This document shows, piece after piece, positions 49,884-63,297 of a stretch of 64,000 bases of DNA. Made by a program: the position numbers and the translations under genes. Source of the stretch: Cokeromyces recurvatus (lineage: Eukaryota; Mucoromycota; Mucoromycetes; Mucorales; Mucoraceae); the NCBI RefSeq assembly GCF_025118155.1, contig NW_026251403.1, positions 401,001 to 465,000 of the forward strand, written 5' to 3'. The notes beneath the pieces are model-generated. The model saw only the letters and a program-made list of their open reading frames with translations, was not told the DNA's origin and did not search any database. Numbering within the stretch: the stretch's first letter is position 1; each line of letters begins with the position of its first letter.

Positions 49884-50548
49884 ATGACAATAGTAACTAC
49901 AAGTAATCCACGTATAACATTTAGTAGTGTCACTTCTGAGACAATTCCTCAATTAATGGACTTACATGCCCGTGTATTCCCTGTACAATATGGAGAAAAA
50001 TTTTATAATGAGGTCCTTCATTCAGAGGAACTTGCTAAAATAAGTGTGTTTATTGAATAGATAAATGTATGCATATGTAATAATAAATGCTAAATAGTGT
50101 ATTCTAGTTTACTATGATAATCAATGTGCAGGTGCTATTTGTTGTCGATTAGAATCAAATAAATATTCTAATTTCACAGCAAGAATCTATATGATGACTC
50201 TTGGGGTATTAAAATTGTATAGAAACTTGGGTTTAGGTATTGTAATTATTAAAAAAAAAAGGGGAAATCTGAAGAATATGTTGATTGAACAATTAAAAAA
50301 AAAAAAAAAAAGGAAGCATGCTTATAGAACATATAATGGAATATGCTAGAAAAACAACAAATCCAATGATAACATCTATTTATTTGCATGTACAAACTGT
50401 CAATGAGAAAGCTATTAGGTTTTACATGCGCAACGGATTTCGTATACACAGCTTTGTACCTGATTATTATAGATTTATTGAAAATAGAGACGCTTATATT
50501 CTATCAAGGCCAGTTTTTCATCTTTATGAAGGCAATAGCAAAACATGA
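49884..50548 (+). CDS. NAA50: NAA50-type N-alpha-acetyltransferase
   Basis: Exons 49884-50043, 50108-50236 and 50313-50548 give 174 aa, close to human NAA50 (169). The GNAT fold is complete: LMDLHARVFPVQYGEKFY near the substrate loop, GAICCRLE on beta 4, the acetyl-CoA-binding signature LYRNLGLGSMLIEH, then IYLHVQTVNEKAIRFYMRNGF and DYYRFIENRDAYIL. These are shared with NAA50, which acetylates Met-starting N-termini in association with the NatA complex. The first donor is the weaker GTGTGT, which keeps the frame. Secure as a GNAT and very likely NAA50. Confidence 0.92.
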
Positions 50549-50784
50549 TAATAGTAGGTCGATTATAGAAGCTATTTATGTGTATATCATTTCCTCCCTT
50601 TTTTATTATTGTTATTACTTCTTTGTACATAATTATCTAACAATTCACATATCAAACGTATTTATTTTATTTTATCTCTTTTTCCTCTTTCAAAAAAAAA
50701 AAAAAATAGTTAGTATTATGTAAAGATGAATTATGTATATATTAAAGCATATATAGATAAAGGAAATTCTTTCTAAGGTCGATT

Positions 50785-52560
50785 TTATTCTTCTTTATTT
50801 TCTTCTTCCTTTGCAACAGCAGCTTCTTTAGCTTCAGCTTCAGCCTTCTTTTTTTCTTCTTCTTCCTTTTCAATAGCTGCAATTCTTTCAATTGCCTTCT
50901 TCTTGTTTAACTCAGTGATCTTAGGTTGCTCAGCAATATAGTAAGCCTTGCGTTCCTTAAGTTTCTTAAGAGTGGCAGGGATTTCAGAAACCTTGGTAGG
51001 TACAGTGACTTTGATATCAAAAAAGGCTTCCATAGTAGCAAGAGGAATCTTGAGTGAATCATCCTTCTTCTCCTTTGTCTCTTTATTCTTTTGTTGCTTC
51101 TTTTTGATAGGCTTTCCAACAAAGAAGTTTTCATCATCACGCTTCTTAATTACCATACCTTCAAAGGCATTATCAGTAACGTTAGGATGAGCCTCATCTG
51201 AGTTAGCATTTGATTTATTGTCAGAGATAAGGAAACCTTCCAAGAAGATGGCAAGATTATCACAAAGAGCAATTTCACTTTCAAAGGCAGGCAAGGAAGC
51301 CAATTCAAGTTCTTGCTTAAGAGCCTCTTGACGCTTCTCCATTTCTTCTTGTTGCTTACGAAGTTGCTCCTGTTCTCTTTTGTATTCCTTCAATTTGTTG
51401 AGGAAATCAAAATATTCATTATTATTCTTACGATATTCATCACGTGTCGAACGCAATTTGTTGTATTCATCATCCAATTGCTTCTTAAACTGGTTACGTT
51501 CTTCGTAAAGTTTATTACGAGCTTCACGTTGTTTGTTTTGTTCAATATTGAGTTTTTTAAACTCAGCATCCAATTGCTCATAACGATCACTCAATCTCTT
51601 AGCTTCAGATTCATCAATATTCTTTTTTAATTCGTTGTAAATTTCTCTTTCTCTGTCAATAGCAGTTTGTTGAGCATCGACGTCTTCAACAGAAAGACGG
51701 TTACGCTTTAACAAAGTAATTTCTTGAAGCATCTATAAAAGTATAGGTTAACAGTGCTCTAATAAAATATATTTATTTATATATATCTTTATGATTTTTG
51801 ATTGGCTACCTTTTTTTCTTCAACAATTCTTACACCTGCTTCTATCTTGCGTTCAAGTTCACTTTTTAAAAAAAAAAAAGGGATTAGAAGGATTTAAAAC
51901 GCGTTTGAAACATGAAAATAATGATACATACGCAATACGGATATCAACTTCTTCTGTTGTTTTGTAAGGAATTCTGGATTGGAAGCCCTTGATAGAACTG
52001 ACCTATGTATACATACAAAAAAAAAAATATTAAAATTTATTCAATCCCTTTCTCTCTCTCTCCCCCTTCCTTATTATCTATGGATACATTATCCTTGTTT
52101 TCTCTATCCTGTGTATTGATAACTTTCTCTTTTTTTTTTTTTCTCCTGCTTACCTTCTTTCTAATAGATTCATTAATAGCATCTAACTGATCATGAACTG
52201 CTTTACGAGTTTTCTTTAATTCAGCTTGTTTATCACGAATCTCGGCTAATTCATTGAGGATTTCTTCACGACGTGTATTATCTTGCTTTGGAGGTAATTT
52301 AGCAATCTTTTCTTTCATAACATTCTATAATTGAAAGAGTTTCAGACAATCCAAAAAAAAAAATAAATACATAATAGAGAGACAAATGTCGAAATAGAAG
52401 AATACAAGCTATATAAATGTATACATGTATATAAAGGACTTACATATTGCTTTTGAATTCTTTCAATATTAGCATTAATAGCTTCTATAGTTTTTTTATG
52501 TTCTTCTTTGTTAGGTTTCTTGACGTGGTCAGGAAGAACAGGAGGAGCTAATTCGGCCAT
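50785..52560 (-). CDS. BFR1: BFR1, mRNP/nuclear segregation coiled-coil protein
   Basis: Exons 52560-52444, 52324-52154, 52002-51932, 51861-51810 and 51732-50785 give 452 aa (yeast Bfr1 is 470). The protein is almost entirely charged coiled coil (ELAEIRDKQAELKKTRKAVH; KKQLDDEYNKLRSTRDEYRK), with a conserved EIALCDNLAIFLEGF segment and a C-terminal Glu/Lys/Ala tail. The paired helices with Lys/Arg-rich hinge (GFQSRIPYKTTEEVDIRI) match Bfr1. This protein associates with polysomes and secretory-protein mRNAs at the ER and affects nuclear segregation and P-body formation in yeast. It is divergently transcribed from LTV1 with a 290-bp gap. Confidence 0.92.
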
Positions 52561-52850
52561 AGTGATTTTAAATTTTGAGATGATGATGAATATGGAACGT
52601 AAAGGAATAAAAATTGTACACATGTCAATAACTAATATAGCGGTGGTTCAATCATGTACGGATTGAATGATTGGTTGATAATTTGACAGCAGAAAAAATA
52701 AAAAACTCAACAAATACTCATCATTATAAATGATAAGCCACCCCTTTTTTTTTTTTTTTTTATATGGATATGGAAATCCAGAACCCGAATACGATATATT
52801 CTTTCTTTTTGTTTTTTTTTAATACATAATATCATATTATAAAAAAAAAT

Positions 52851-54769
52851 ATGGGTAAAAAGCCATTTATTAATAGAAAAACAGCAAAGCATTATCATGT
52901 TGTACACAGATCTCAAAAGGATCCACTTATTAATGACTCTGAAGCATCTGATCGTGTTCTTCAAGAAGTCTTGCCTAGCAATCAACTAAAGGTAATTGAA
53001 CTTTTTTTTTTCTTTTTTTTTTTTTAATTCATTAACAATAGTCGAATTGAATTAATGTAATTTTTTTAGCATAAAACTCAGGAAGAAATAGATCGAGTTA
53101 AAGCAAAACCTAAAAAATTGACACAAGATGAAATTGATCAGTAATGTATCTTTGTTAAGACACCTTTTAACTTGAATAAAGAGAATAACACTTCTTTATA
53201 TATAGACGTATTGGTCAAGCAGCTATGTATGGTATTTTTTTTGATGATGGTGAATATGATTATCTTCAACATTTAAAACCTATTGGTGGTTCTACGGATG
53301 CCGTCTTTTTAGAAGCACCCAAGAAAGAAAAACCAAAGACGATCCATGATGCCTTTCTCAAGGAAGAGGATGAATATAGAGAACAGAAAAACTCTAAATT
53401 AATTCAGCTACCCTCTGATGTTTTGCCTTCCTCTGTGGAAATGGCGGTAGGTGTCATGAATCAATCCACTGGTCTTGATAATGGACTTCAGCCCGATATG
53501 GATCCTCGATTACGTGAAGTCCTCGAAGCTCTCTCTGATGATGAATTTATTGATGATGAATTGGGCGATGATTTTATTGAGCAATTAAATGCTGATGGAG
53601 AACCCTATGACCCTGAGGAGGATGATGATTATTTTGACTCAGAAGTGGAGGAATATGAAGAATATGAAGAATATGATAATGAGGAGCAACAACAAGAAGA
53701 AGGAGAAGTAAATGCAGAAAATTATGATTGGGAAGCAGCATTTAAAAAGTAATAAAGAAAGAAAAAGAGGGAGAGAGAGAGAGAGAGAAAGGATGAGTAA
53801 TGTATATTTATATAATTTTTTTTTTATAGATTCAAGTTAAGCCAAAATCGTAATGCAGGATCTGACGATGAATCTGATAAATTTGATCGATATACAAAAC
53901 AAACAGGATACTCGGTATCATCTTCAGCTATGCATCGTAATACACAACTTCGTTTATTAGATGATCGATTTGAAAAGATTGAAGAAGAATACATGGAAGA
54001 TGAAGATGAAAGTGAAGAAATGAATGAGGAAGAAATTCAACAAAGAGAAGACTTTGAGTCTATTTTAGATGACTTTTTAGAAAAATACGAAATCATAGGA
54101 CGAAAGATGGAACCAAAGATGGAAGGAGAAAGTTCAGCAGCTAAATTAGATAGTTATCGTCAAGGCTTAATAAAACCAGATGTTCAGCAGTTAGAAGAAC
54201 AGCATGAACCATCTAAACCACGCTTGACTCGTGCTTTACTCGAGCCTCGTTTAGAGAGACCTGTACAAAGACAAAAGGAGAGTTGGGATGTACAGACGAT
54301 TATTTCAACCTATTCCAATTTAGAAAATCATCCTTCATTAATTAGTGATAAGGGACCATCAAAGAAAATTCGTATCGATCCCAAGACTGGTATGCCTATT
54401 TTAGTAGAAGTAGAGCGTAAGCAAAAAAAGAAGCAAGTAGAAGAGGAAGAAAATAGCGAAGAAGAAGAAGAAGATGATGATGATGAAAATATATCTGCAG
54501 AAAATAGAGGAGTAGCAAGATTAAAAGGAGAAACAAAAGAAGAAAAGAAAGCACGAAAACAAGCAGTAAAAGAAGCAAAAAAGGTAATAATAATAATAAA
54601 GAGAGAGTGTGTGTGTGTGTGTTTCTACAAATAGTAACAAATTTTATAATATTAGAATCGTCGAGAAGAAAAGAAATTAACAAAATCTGCCTTTAAAAAA
54701 GAAGAAAATCGACAAAAGAAAATCCTTCAACAACAACGCCAAGCAAAAGGTGCTACACATATTCCCTAA
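52851..54769 (+). CDS. LTV1: LTV1, 40S ribosome biogenesis and export factor
   Basis: Exons 52851-52991, 53070-53140, 53206-53748, 53830-54583 and 54656-54769 give 540 aa. It starts MGKKPFINRKTAKHYHVVHR, the near-invariant Ltv1 N-terminus (KF..KK.A..F.LVHRSQ). YDYLQHLKPIG is followed by long acidic stretches, RLLDDRFEKIEEEY and DDFLEKYEIIGRKME, then a Lys/Glu-rich C-terminal half ending in a basic region. Ltv1 escorts the small subunit during nuclear export and late head maturation, with Enp1 and Rps3. The last intron contains AAT and TG repeats. Divergent from BFR1. Confidence 0.94.
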
Positions 54770-55296
54770 TTATAGAGTATTTAATGATATCATGTATATA
54801 TGTAGTTGTAGGGAAATAAATACATATAAAGAAAAAATAAGTCTATTTTTGTATGCATTCGTGTTTATTATACATAAAAGAATTCTATCTTTTAATATCC
54901 CTCCCCCATATTATATGTTACTATTTTTTTTTATTGTGGGCATAATGAGTATTAAAGAAAAGTCTTTCTTCTTTTTTTTTTTAAAAAAAAATGTAGTATT
55001 TAATAAAGAAGTCTTTAATATCCTTGAATTGACATACTATTGGTAATTATTTCTATTGCGTAATAAATACTTATTACATAATAAAATGACAAAAGAAAAA
55101 TGCGCTCTTCTTCTCCTCTTATTTAATAAGAATTTCTCGGAACTATACACAGCGTTGATGAATACAAATGATAAAATACGGAAAAAAAGGCAGCAGTAAA
55201 AATGAATAGCGGAGTCAATTTAGCCGGCGATACATGATTGGTTGCGTATAAAAATATTTTGATACCTTTGTTGTTAATATATCCAAATGTTTATAC

Positions 55297-55328
<32 letters not shown>

Positions 55329-56222
55329 TGCAAATTTATTAAGCTAATTGTTTTATTTATTTTCTTAAATTAATAATTAAATCAGTTTATAGTAGTTAAT
55401 AATACCTCTAACTAGCATAAATATATAAATATATATATATGCCTTTAAGATTAAAATGAAAGCTTAACAATTAGCTTAAAAACGATGGAAAATTCCATAT
55501 TACTATATTTAATATAATGTTTTTATTATAATAAAAGCTTAAAAAAAGACTAAATTCACTTTATTATTATTTATAGAAATTTTATCGAGTCATGGATAAT
55601 GTCAGGAACTTTTATTTTTTAGCAAGTTAACAAGATCTTGTGAAAGGTCAATTAAGTAGATAGGCAAATAATTTTATGGTTGCTGCTGCTGTCCCTGATA
55701 AATTCTTAAAATCTAGGTATATTATACTACATAGTCGTACTACTTGTACGGAGATATCATCTTAGCAAGTTATGAGCATCTAAAGTGTCTAATCCTTTAT
55801 TGTTAAACCTATTACGTGTGTCTACTATTGTATTTACGTTAATAGTCTTTGCAGGTATACAGTTGCCTCACTCTCTCTCTTTTTGCTATTGAATGCAGTC
55901 TTCTTCTAAACACCTTTGTACTTACACAGCTTCGAGTCAATGGCATCTGTCTCATAAATTACACCAACACTATAGTTGTAACGTCTTTATTAGATGAAAA
56001 GAATAACTTCTTTTTCTTTAGTTAAGTATATCACACTTTGATCTACTAAAAGGACATCATATATGTATGCTAAAACCTATCATGTTTATAAAATCACTAT
56101 TTTTGCTCCAATCTATGCTTTCATTTTCAATCTCTTGAATAAGAAAGGGACTATCCTTATTTAAGGCCAAAAGAGGGAGAAAAAACGCCCTTCTTTCTCC
56201 TAAAGAACTGATGATATTTATA

Positions 56223-56258
<36 letters not shown>

Positions 56259-57004
56259 GAGGATTTGTATTTAAGAGGGGATATATAAATATAATCGGTA
56301 AAACTCTTTGATTTTAATAAAGATTTACGAGAAGGATCAACTAAGTTTTACCTCTTCAGCTACTGATAAAATATTCTAACAGGGCTCCTTATAGCTGAGA
56401 CATGTCTCTTTATACAGTTTATTACAAAAGTAATAAACTTTCTTATGTGCCTGAAAGTATAGTGGGAAGGGAGGCGAAAAAGTTATGATCTTTACTAGGA
56501 CAATAATCGCTTCCCTTTTCATTTTATTTTTTATATTTTCTACTCGAGGATAAGAATTGGAGGCTTCTTTTTTTTCATGTATTTGCCCTGAGAAATAAAA
56601 ATCATAATCAACATACCAGAAATGCTATTTTTATAAACATAAAGAACAGTAAAATTATACTTTTTAAGCAACAATGGATTTTTTTTATTATTATTGATTC
56701 AAGACAAAAAAAAAACCAAGAAAATGATAATGATTAAGGTTAAGACAATATGATTTCGGTAAAAAGATTCTCCAATAAGGAATTCTGCAAATGAAATAAC
56801 AATGTTTCTTGACAGCTGGTTTTACATTAATATTTTTTTTTTTTCCAAGGAAAAATACATATAAAAGAGATGGTGCTCCTTAAAAATAAAAAATAAAAAA
56901 AGCCCCTATTTTTATTATTATTTTTTTTTTAATTTTTTAATTTTTTTTTTTTCTAAAAAAAAATAAATATTCATATTTATTTATACATTTATATATTTGT
57001 ATAG
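54770..57004. other. Intergenic, about 2.2 kb
   Basis: Holds poly(A) at 55300-55328, a perfect (AC)16 tract at about 56226-56257 and T-/A-runs leading to AUR1. The TAG just before the AUR1 ATG could be an intron acceptor of a spliced 5' leader. No gene is seen. Confidence 0.55.
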
Positions 57005-58442
57005 ATGCTGCAAATAATAATGAACAAGTTCAACTCCTTTAAATGGAGTTGGCTGCAATACCCTTTTTTTACTGCAATTATTATATTTGACATTGTTTAT
57101 ATTCAATTTCCACCGTTATGGTGTCGACTTTTATTAGCTATTTTACTTTTATCATCACCATTTATACCATATATTAGACGTTTTACAGTACCTGCAATGG
57201 TTGTTTTTACATGGCTTATTACATTTTATGCCGTTCAATTTATTCCAAATAGTATTAAGCCAAAACATATCTTTGTCGATATCTTACCTACTCTTGAACG
57301 AATCATTTATGGAGCTAATTTATCAGAAATTATATCTCAACATACACATCCTATACTAGATATCTTTGCATGGTTACCTTATGGTATCATTCATTTTGCT
57401 TTCCCATTTATTTTTGCTTTGGCACTCTTTATCTTTGGTCCTCCAGGCACTCTTCCTGTTTTTGGTAAAGCATTTGGTTATATGAATTTAGCAGGTGTCT
57501 TGACTCAACTTATTTTCCCCACTTCTCCTCCATGTAAATTGAATGAAAAGAAACAAATTATATAAATATGCAAATGTGTATTTATATATTTATTTATTCA
57601 TTTATTTATTTATTTATTTATTCCTTTTATTAGGGTACGAACTTAGTTATGGCTCTGCACCAGCTGACTATTCAATACACGGTCAACCAGGTGGTCTTGC
57701 CAGAATTGATAAAATTTTGGGTCTAAATCTTTATGGAACCACATTTGGTAATTCACCACTTGTTTTTGGAGCATTCCCATCACTTCATTCAGGATGTGCT
57801 ACAATAGAAATGTTCTTTTTATCTTGGTTATACCCAAAGGCAAGACCTTATTGTGTCTTTCATGTATTATGGATGTGGTTTGCTACAATGTATTTAACAC
57901 ATCATTATTTAATCGACCTTGTTGGAGGATCTATTTACGCCACACTTGCCTTCTTTTGTTTCCGTCAATATCTCCCCATCATTCGACCTGATTGTCGTAC
58001 ACGTTTAGATTATATTGATTCTCCAATTCCTATCAAAAATACATTTATGAACTTTGTACGTTCAATCGAGATGGAGACATTCATGAAGACTTTATTATTA
58101 CGTGAAGCTGATGATACAGAAGCCATGATGCGATTATCGTCAAAGGAAATCTATCACTCACATTCTTCTATTCAATCTAATTCTGATCGAGAAGAAGAAG
58201 AAGACGACAACGATGATGATGATATTACATATATTAACTCTGATAATGATGAAGATACTACAGCTCATTTATTCCAACATATACCTCTTAAGTCTGTTCA
58301 TCCCATTTATATAAATACAACAGATTCAAGAACTAGTTCAAGGTTACCTTCCGTAACTAATTCACCTACATCCTCTGAACCGTCTTCACCTGCTACACCT
58401 TGTTCAGATTATTATTATTCTCATAATGAGCTGAAACATTAA
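57005..58442 (+). CDS. AUR1: Inositol phosphorylceramide synthase catalytic subunit
   Basis: Exons 57005-57533 and 57634-58442 give 445 aa. The start may be the ATG at 57005 or the one five codons downstream (MNKFNSFKWSW). The protein is a Golgi multi-span membrane enzyme that transfers phosphoinositol from phosphatidylinositol to ceramide, an essential fungal step. It contains GFPF-like HFAFPFIFALALFIFGPPG, then SPPWYELSYGSAPADYSIHG, FGAFPSLHSGCATIEMFF and MYLTHHYLIDLVGGSIYA. The last two hold the His and Asp residues of the LPP-type catalytic triad. A cytosolic acidic and Ser-rich tail of about 120 residues (Asp run near 375) follows. Most of the membrane helices are in exon 1. It shares sphingolipid metabolism with the S1P lyase at 8378 but is not linked to it. 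Confidence 0.95.
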
Positions 58443-61056
58443 TACCACTTATTCTAATTTAAATTATAGAAGTTCTGTTACTAATTACTATTACATACAT
58501 TTACTTACCTTTTTACTATTACTACTTAATTTATGTCTCTACTTATAACTATATAATTACTAATATATAAATTTACTTATAATAATAATAATAATAAAAT
58601 AATAATAATAATAATGTATAATACATATGTTTCATATTATTGTATTTAACTTGAGTAATTGTAAAAAAAAAAAAAAAAAAAATTAACTATTAATAAATGA
58701 CATATTTTACACGTAAAAATTAGTATAATGACATAAATTCTATTATGCAGCTATAGCTTATTATCGAATTAATAATAAACTTGCATTGTCATGACTTCGT
58801 AGTAGTAGCAGTAGTATGATTGAATCACTCTTAAGCTTATTTAAACTTTAATACAACAAAATATACTTTAGATTTCAGGAATGGTAAAATTAAATGACTG
58901 ATGATATATTATTTTTTTTTTTCTTATTGGAATCACCACCACCACAAAGAAGTGTACATGTGTTTATTCCGGGTAATAAAATATTGACTCTTTCTTATTT
59001 TGATATGTTTAGGCGAAACAAAAAAAAGAAAAGAGGAGTGGATGTGTGGGCAGACAATAGTATACAACTACAACATGTATTTTACAAATACATAAATGAC
59101 ATAATTATTCATTTAATACACAGAAAAAAAAAGGGGGAAAAAAAAAGAAAAAAAAAAGAAAAAAGATAAACAATCCAACTACTCACATGCTAAATGTAGT
59201 TCAGACAAGAAGACTTTTAAACTGAATTATAACGTATGCTTTTTAAAAAAAAATAAAAATAAAAAATAAAAACACACTGTATTTCTCTTCCTTCTTTATA
59301 TATACGGGGTTTTAAATTTGTTTTCATGTTTTTGTTTTGCTGTCTCTAGAACTAAACAACGCATACAAAGTATTAAGGCATGATTTTATTTTATTTTATA
59401 AAAAAAAAAGGCATAGGATATGTAAATTCAGCTTTTTTTTTTTCAAGCCAGCGTAAAAAAAAAAAGAGTATTAATCAGTTCTTCTATTTGATGTATTTAA
59501 CTTAAAGCTAACCTAAATCTTTAAATCCTCTATAATTAAAATAGTTCAAAATACAAATAAGGAAATTATCAGTAATCTAACAAAAAATAAACTCTTTTGA
59601 GCTTTCAAGATAAAGGCTTTATTACATTAAATTCAATCTGAAAAAGAGCCCTATTTTCAAACTTAAATTTATGTCTGTTAAGCTTTGTAGTTGAGCATGA
59701 TGGATATTGACTGAATTCTTTGATTCATCATTATTATCATTTTTAAACGTTCGAAAGTGACAGGTTATTATTGCGCACTCTTGTTCTTATTATTTTTTAA
59801 ATCACACAAACATTTATTGAAGTTGATAGATTAGCAACGAAAACATAGTTTAAAAGTTAAGACACCTCAAGTTTTTTTTTTTTTTGGGGGGGAGAGAGAA
59901 GAGGATTGAATCGGGTTTTTTTTTTGTTTTTGAATCTTTAGCGCAGTGAATTGTATTCACCAATCGTGCAAGCCAAAAAAAAAAAAAAAAAAAAAAAAAA
60001 AAGTGAGAAACAACACACCCATTTTGATAAAATGTTATCAAGATGGTAATTAATTTATATTCGAAAATCGAAAGATTATGATAAATTTTCAAGGTTTTTA
60101 ATATTTATGTTATCGACGTATTATAGAACAGTTTGTTTCTGCTAACTGGATAAATTCGATTTTATTCTTCTACAACAAGCATCATTGCTTCACTTTCTTC
60201 AAGATTGTTGAAGAGTTTTTAATACAGACTCTTATAAATATGATTCACTAATGTTATTGAATTCTTCATATCAAGAACACACTTTTAACATTTAGCATAG
60301 CGTAAGTAATCCATTTTATCGATCGGGTCTTACTCTTTCATTTAAAAAGAAAAAAAAAAAAGATTAGTCTGGACAGATAACGATTTTGGTGGCGAATTAT
60401 AAGCTCATTTTAAAATAAACATCTTATAGGTTAAAAAAAATTTTTTTTGGAAAGAATTTTAAGAATAAAAGAATAAATGATAAACCAGTCTCTCCTTATA
60501 GCCACTAGTAGATTCTACTACATGACAAAAGATAGTACAGGATATGCTTAAATAGCAACTTGATTGGCTAAAAATACTCAATATTATATTATACTAGAAG
60601 TTAAAAAAACTATTCGCTTTATATGTTAATTATGAACGTGTATAAAACCCTGTCCCCATGTAAATAGTAGTGTTATGAATATGCATATCATAGAAAATAG
60701 CGTGAAATATATTTCATACTTCAAGAACGAAATATTTTCTATTTCAGTTCGTTACTCTGCAACATACACGGCTAAAGATGATAAAATAAAATAAAGAAAA
60801 AAAAATGAAAAAAAAAATGAAAAAAAATAAAAAAAAAAAAAAAAAAAAAAAACTACATTATATCCGAGTTCTCCTATATAAACTATTAAACTCCTCTTCG
60901 TTGTACTACTAGAGTAATACAAAAATTATATTCATTTATAAAATATACCCATTTACAGTAGCAGTTATATAATTATCTCTTTTTTTTTCTTTTTTCTTTT
61001 TTTTTTTTTTAATTCCTTTTCTCCTTTTTCTTTTTCTCCTCTTTATAAATATATAA
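58443..61056. other. Intergenic, about 2.6 kb
   Basis: The longest gene-free stretch. It contains TAA repeats (58579-58617), several A- and T-runs (58662-58681, 59874-59885, 59975-60002, 60830-60851) and a T-rich tract before the DHHC gene. Frames in it are low-complexity. No RNA gene is recognised. Confidence 0.55.
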
Positions 61057-62529
61057 ATGAAAAACTTAAAAGGACTATCGATAATAACATGCGTGACAAT
61101 ATTAACTCTTTTTATCGCTTGTACATCACAAGCAATTGTTATTTATCCCTTTCTTTATTCAATGAATAACAGTATTCAATTAATTCTCATACTTGTATCC
61201 TTAAATTATCTAATATTTATGGTTTTGATAAACTATTTTCTTACATGCAAAACAGATCCTGGATCAGTACCTAACCAATGGGTAATATTGTACTGTGTAT
61301 ATTAGTTGAATCAAATTTCTTATTTATTATATTAGGTGCCGAGACAACAAGCATTTATTGAAGTTAAAAAATCAACTCACACATTACGATACTGTAAAAC
61401 ATGTAAAAATTATAAGCCACCGAGAACACATCATTGTTCTTGCTGTAATCGATGTGTATTGAAAATGGATCATCATTGTCCTTGGGTAGATAATTGTATT
61501 GGTTTTGCAAACTACTGTCATTTTTTTCGTTTTTTAATTTATGTCGATCTGTGCACTATATATCTATTCACTCTCCTAAGCTGCAGGTTAGCTCAAATTA
61601 TAAGAGATATGCATCATGTAATATCTATATTTATATACATCAAATATATGTATACGCTTAAATACATATAAAACTGACTTCAAGTTTGATAGTATCATAT
61701 ATACCCCACAACATTAGAAGCCATCTTTATCTCTATCAATATGATTTTGACAGCAGCTATCATGATTTCTGTCGGTATTTTGACAATCTATCATATTTAT
61801 TGCATTACTACCAATACAACAACTATCGAAGGCTGGGAAAAAGGTAGATCACTTACAATAAAAGGCATGGGCAAAATTCATAATGTAAATAAGAAAATAC
61901 AGAGTAGACTTTCTCTCTTTTTTTTTTTTTTATGAGTATATTTAACTCTTTTTTTTTTTTTTTTTTTTTCTTTTCTTACTTTTTAGGTTAAATGCCCCTA
62001 TGATCAAGGGATATATAAAAATATTCAATCTGTATTAGGAAAATATCCAATATTTTGGTTTTTACCAAGGCCTATGAGCGGCACTGGTTTAGATTTTCCT
62101 ATTAGTACAAAATATCTTGATGAAGAAGTTGAAAACAGTACAACACTCACAACGGAAAAATTACATAATACATCCACTATTTCACTAAATCGATATTCTT
62201 CCAACGCAAGCTCTCAATGGGCTTTATCCTCCTCAGTAATCGATATGTCTTCCTCTGCAATTGATGTTATACCTCCACCCTTAGCGTATAATACCATGAA
62301 TGAGGGATATTATTATTGCCAAGCAACAAAAATAGATCATACGGCTCCATCTCCTATACTATTAAATGATATAAATACCTATAGTGTTAATACAATAATT
62401 GAAGATAAATCAATTCATCATCCTATTACAGCAGTATCAAATACACCAGAATCAACTCTTACATTTGCATCCACCGCAACGACTTTAGTAGATCATTATC
62501 ATCATTTTTCATCCATAGTAAAGCCGTAA
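61057..62529 (+). CDS. DHHC palmitoyltransferase (Pfa4-like)
   Basis: Exons 61057-61281, 61336-61617, 61693-61884 and 61987-62529 give 413 aa. Two N-terminal membrane segments (ITCVTILTLFIACTSQAIVI; LILILVSLNYLIFMVLINYF) precede the cysteine-rich domain RYCKTCKNYKPPRTHHCSCC, followed by NRCVLKMDHHCPWVDNCIG, with DHHC as catalytic motif (about residues 128-131). Two further membrane segments follow, then TTTIEGWEKGR, the TTxE-like motif, and CPYDQGIYKNIQSVLG...WFLP as in Pfa4-type enzymes. The last 150 residues are Ser/Thr-rich and disordered. The enzyme S-acylates membrane proteins such as chitin synthase in yeast. The exon 2/3 join (CAT|GTAATA ... GATAG|TAT) is inferred. Confidence 0.88.
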
Positions 62530-63297
62530 ATCAGAGTGAATTGTTATTTTTGTATATTTAAATAGATTTCTTTCCTTCTCTCTCATTTCTTTTGCAATAC
62601 TACAGTCGCTTGGATATAGATTATATATAGAGAGCACTTTATTTCATTCTCAACCTATTGTTACTAACAAGAAATCATCAGATGCAACTCCGTTTTACTC
62701 GTAATATTCATTCATCTTTTATATATATTCATTGTTTATAATTGTAAATTGTGTATATTGTCAAAGCTCCCATCACTTATATCTATCTATACTATTATGC
62801 AGTACACATAACCTTTTTTTTTTCATTTCATTTCATTTTATTTTTCATTTTATTTATTCTTGTATAAAGAGTATATTATATACTGTTTATATATATCCAT
62901 ATTTCCATTTTATATACCATACAACATATACATCAATTATTAAAATGTACCAAATTTAGTCTACACTTGATATAATTTATTTTATTGAATAATAATAAAA
63001 TTCATAATGTCAATAAACTTCAAGAAATATATATAAATACAAACACATGTGATTGTTTCTAATTTATTATAATTAAATTATATACTAAATATAATGTATT
63101 ATAGAATGATAAAAGCTACAAAATGAGAAATGATGATAGAAAATATATATATATATGTATATATAGTAAATAAAGCGAATATCACTCGTGGGTATTTAAG
63201 CGAAGGACATTTGAGATAAAAAAAAATGACTCTAAATATGTATATAAATATATAAAAAGAGGGGAAGGGAGAGGGAAAGGGAGAGGGGGGGTGTTGT
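62530..63297. other. Convergent intergenic spacer
   Basis: AT-rich 3' flanks of the DHHC gene (+) and the permease gene (-), with a GA/G-rich tract (63255-63292) directly after the permease stop. No gene is seen. Confidence 0.6.

Noticed and set aside
56226..56257. Regular repeat that might suggest a CRISPR-like array
   Set aside because: It is a simple AC dinucleotide microsatellite with no spacers.
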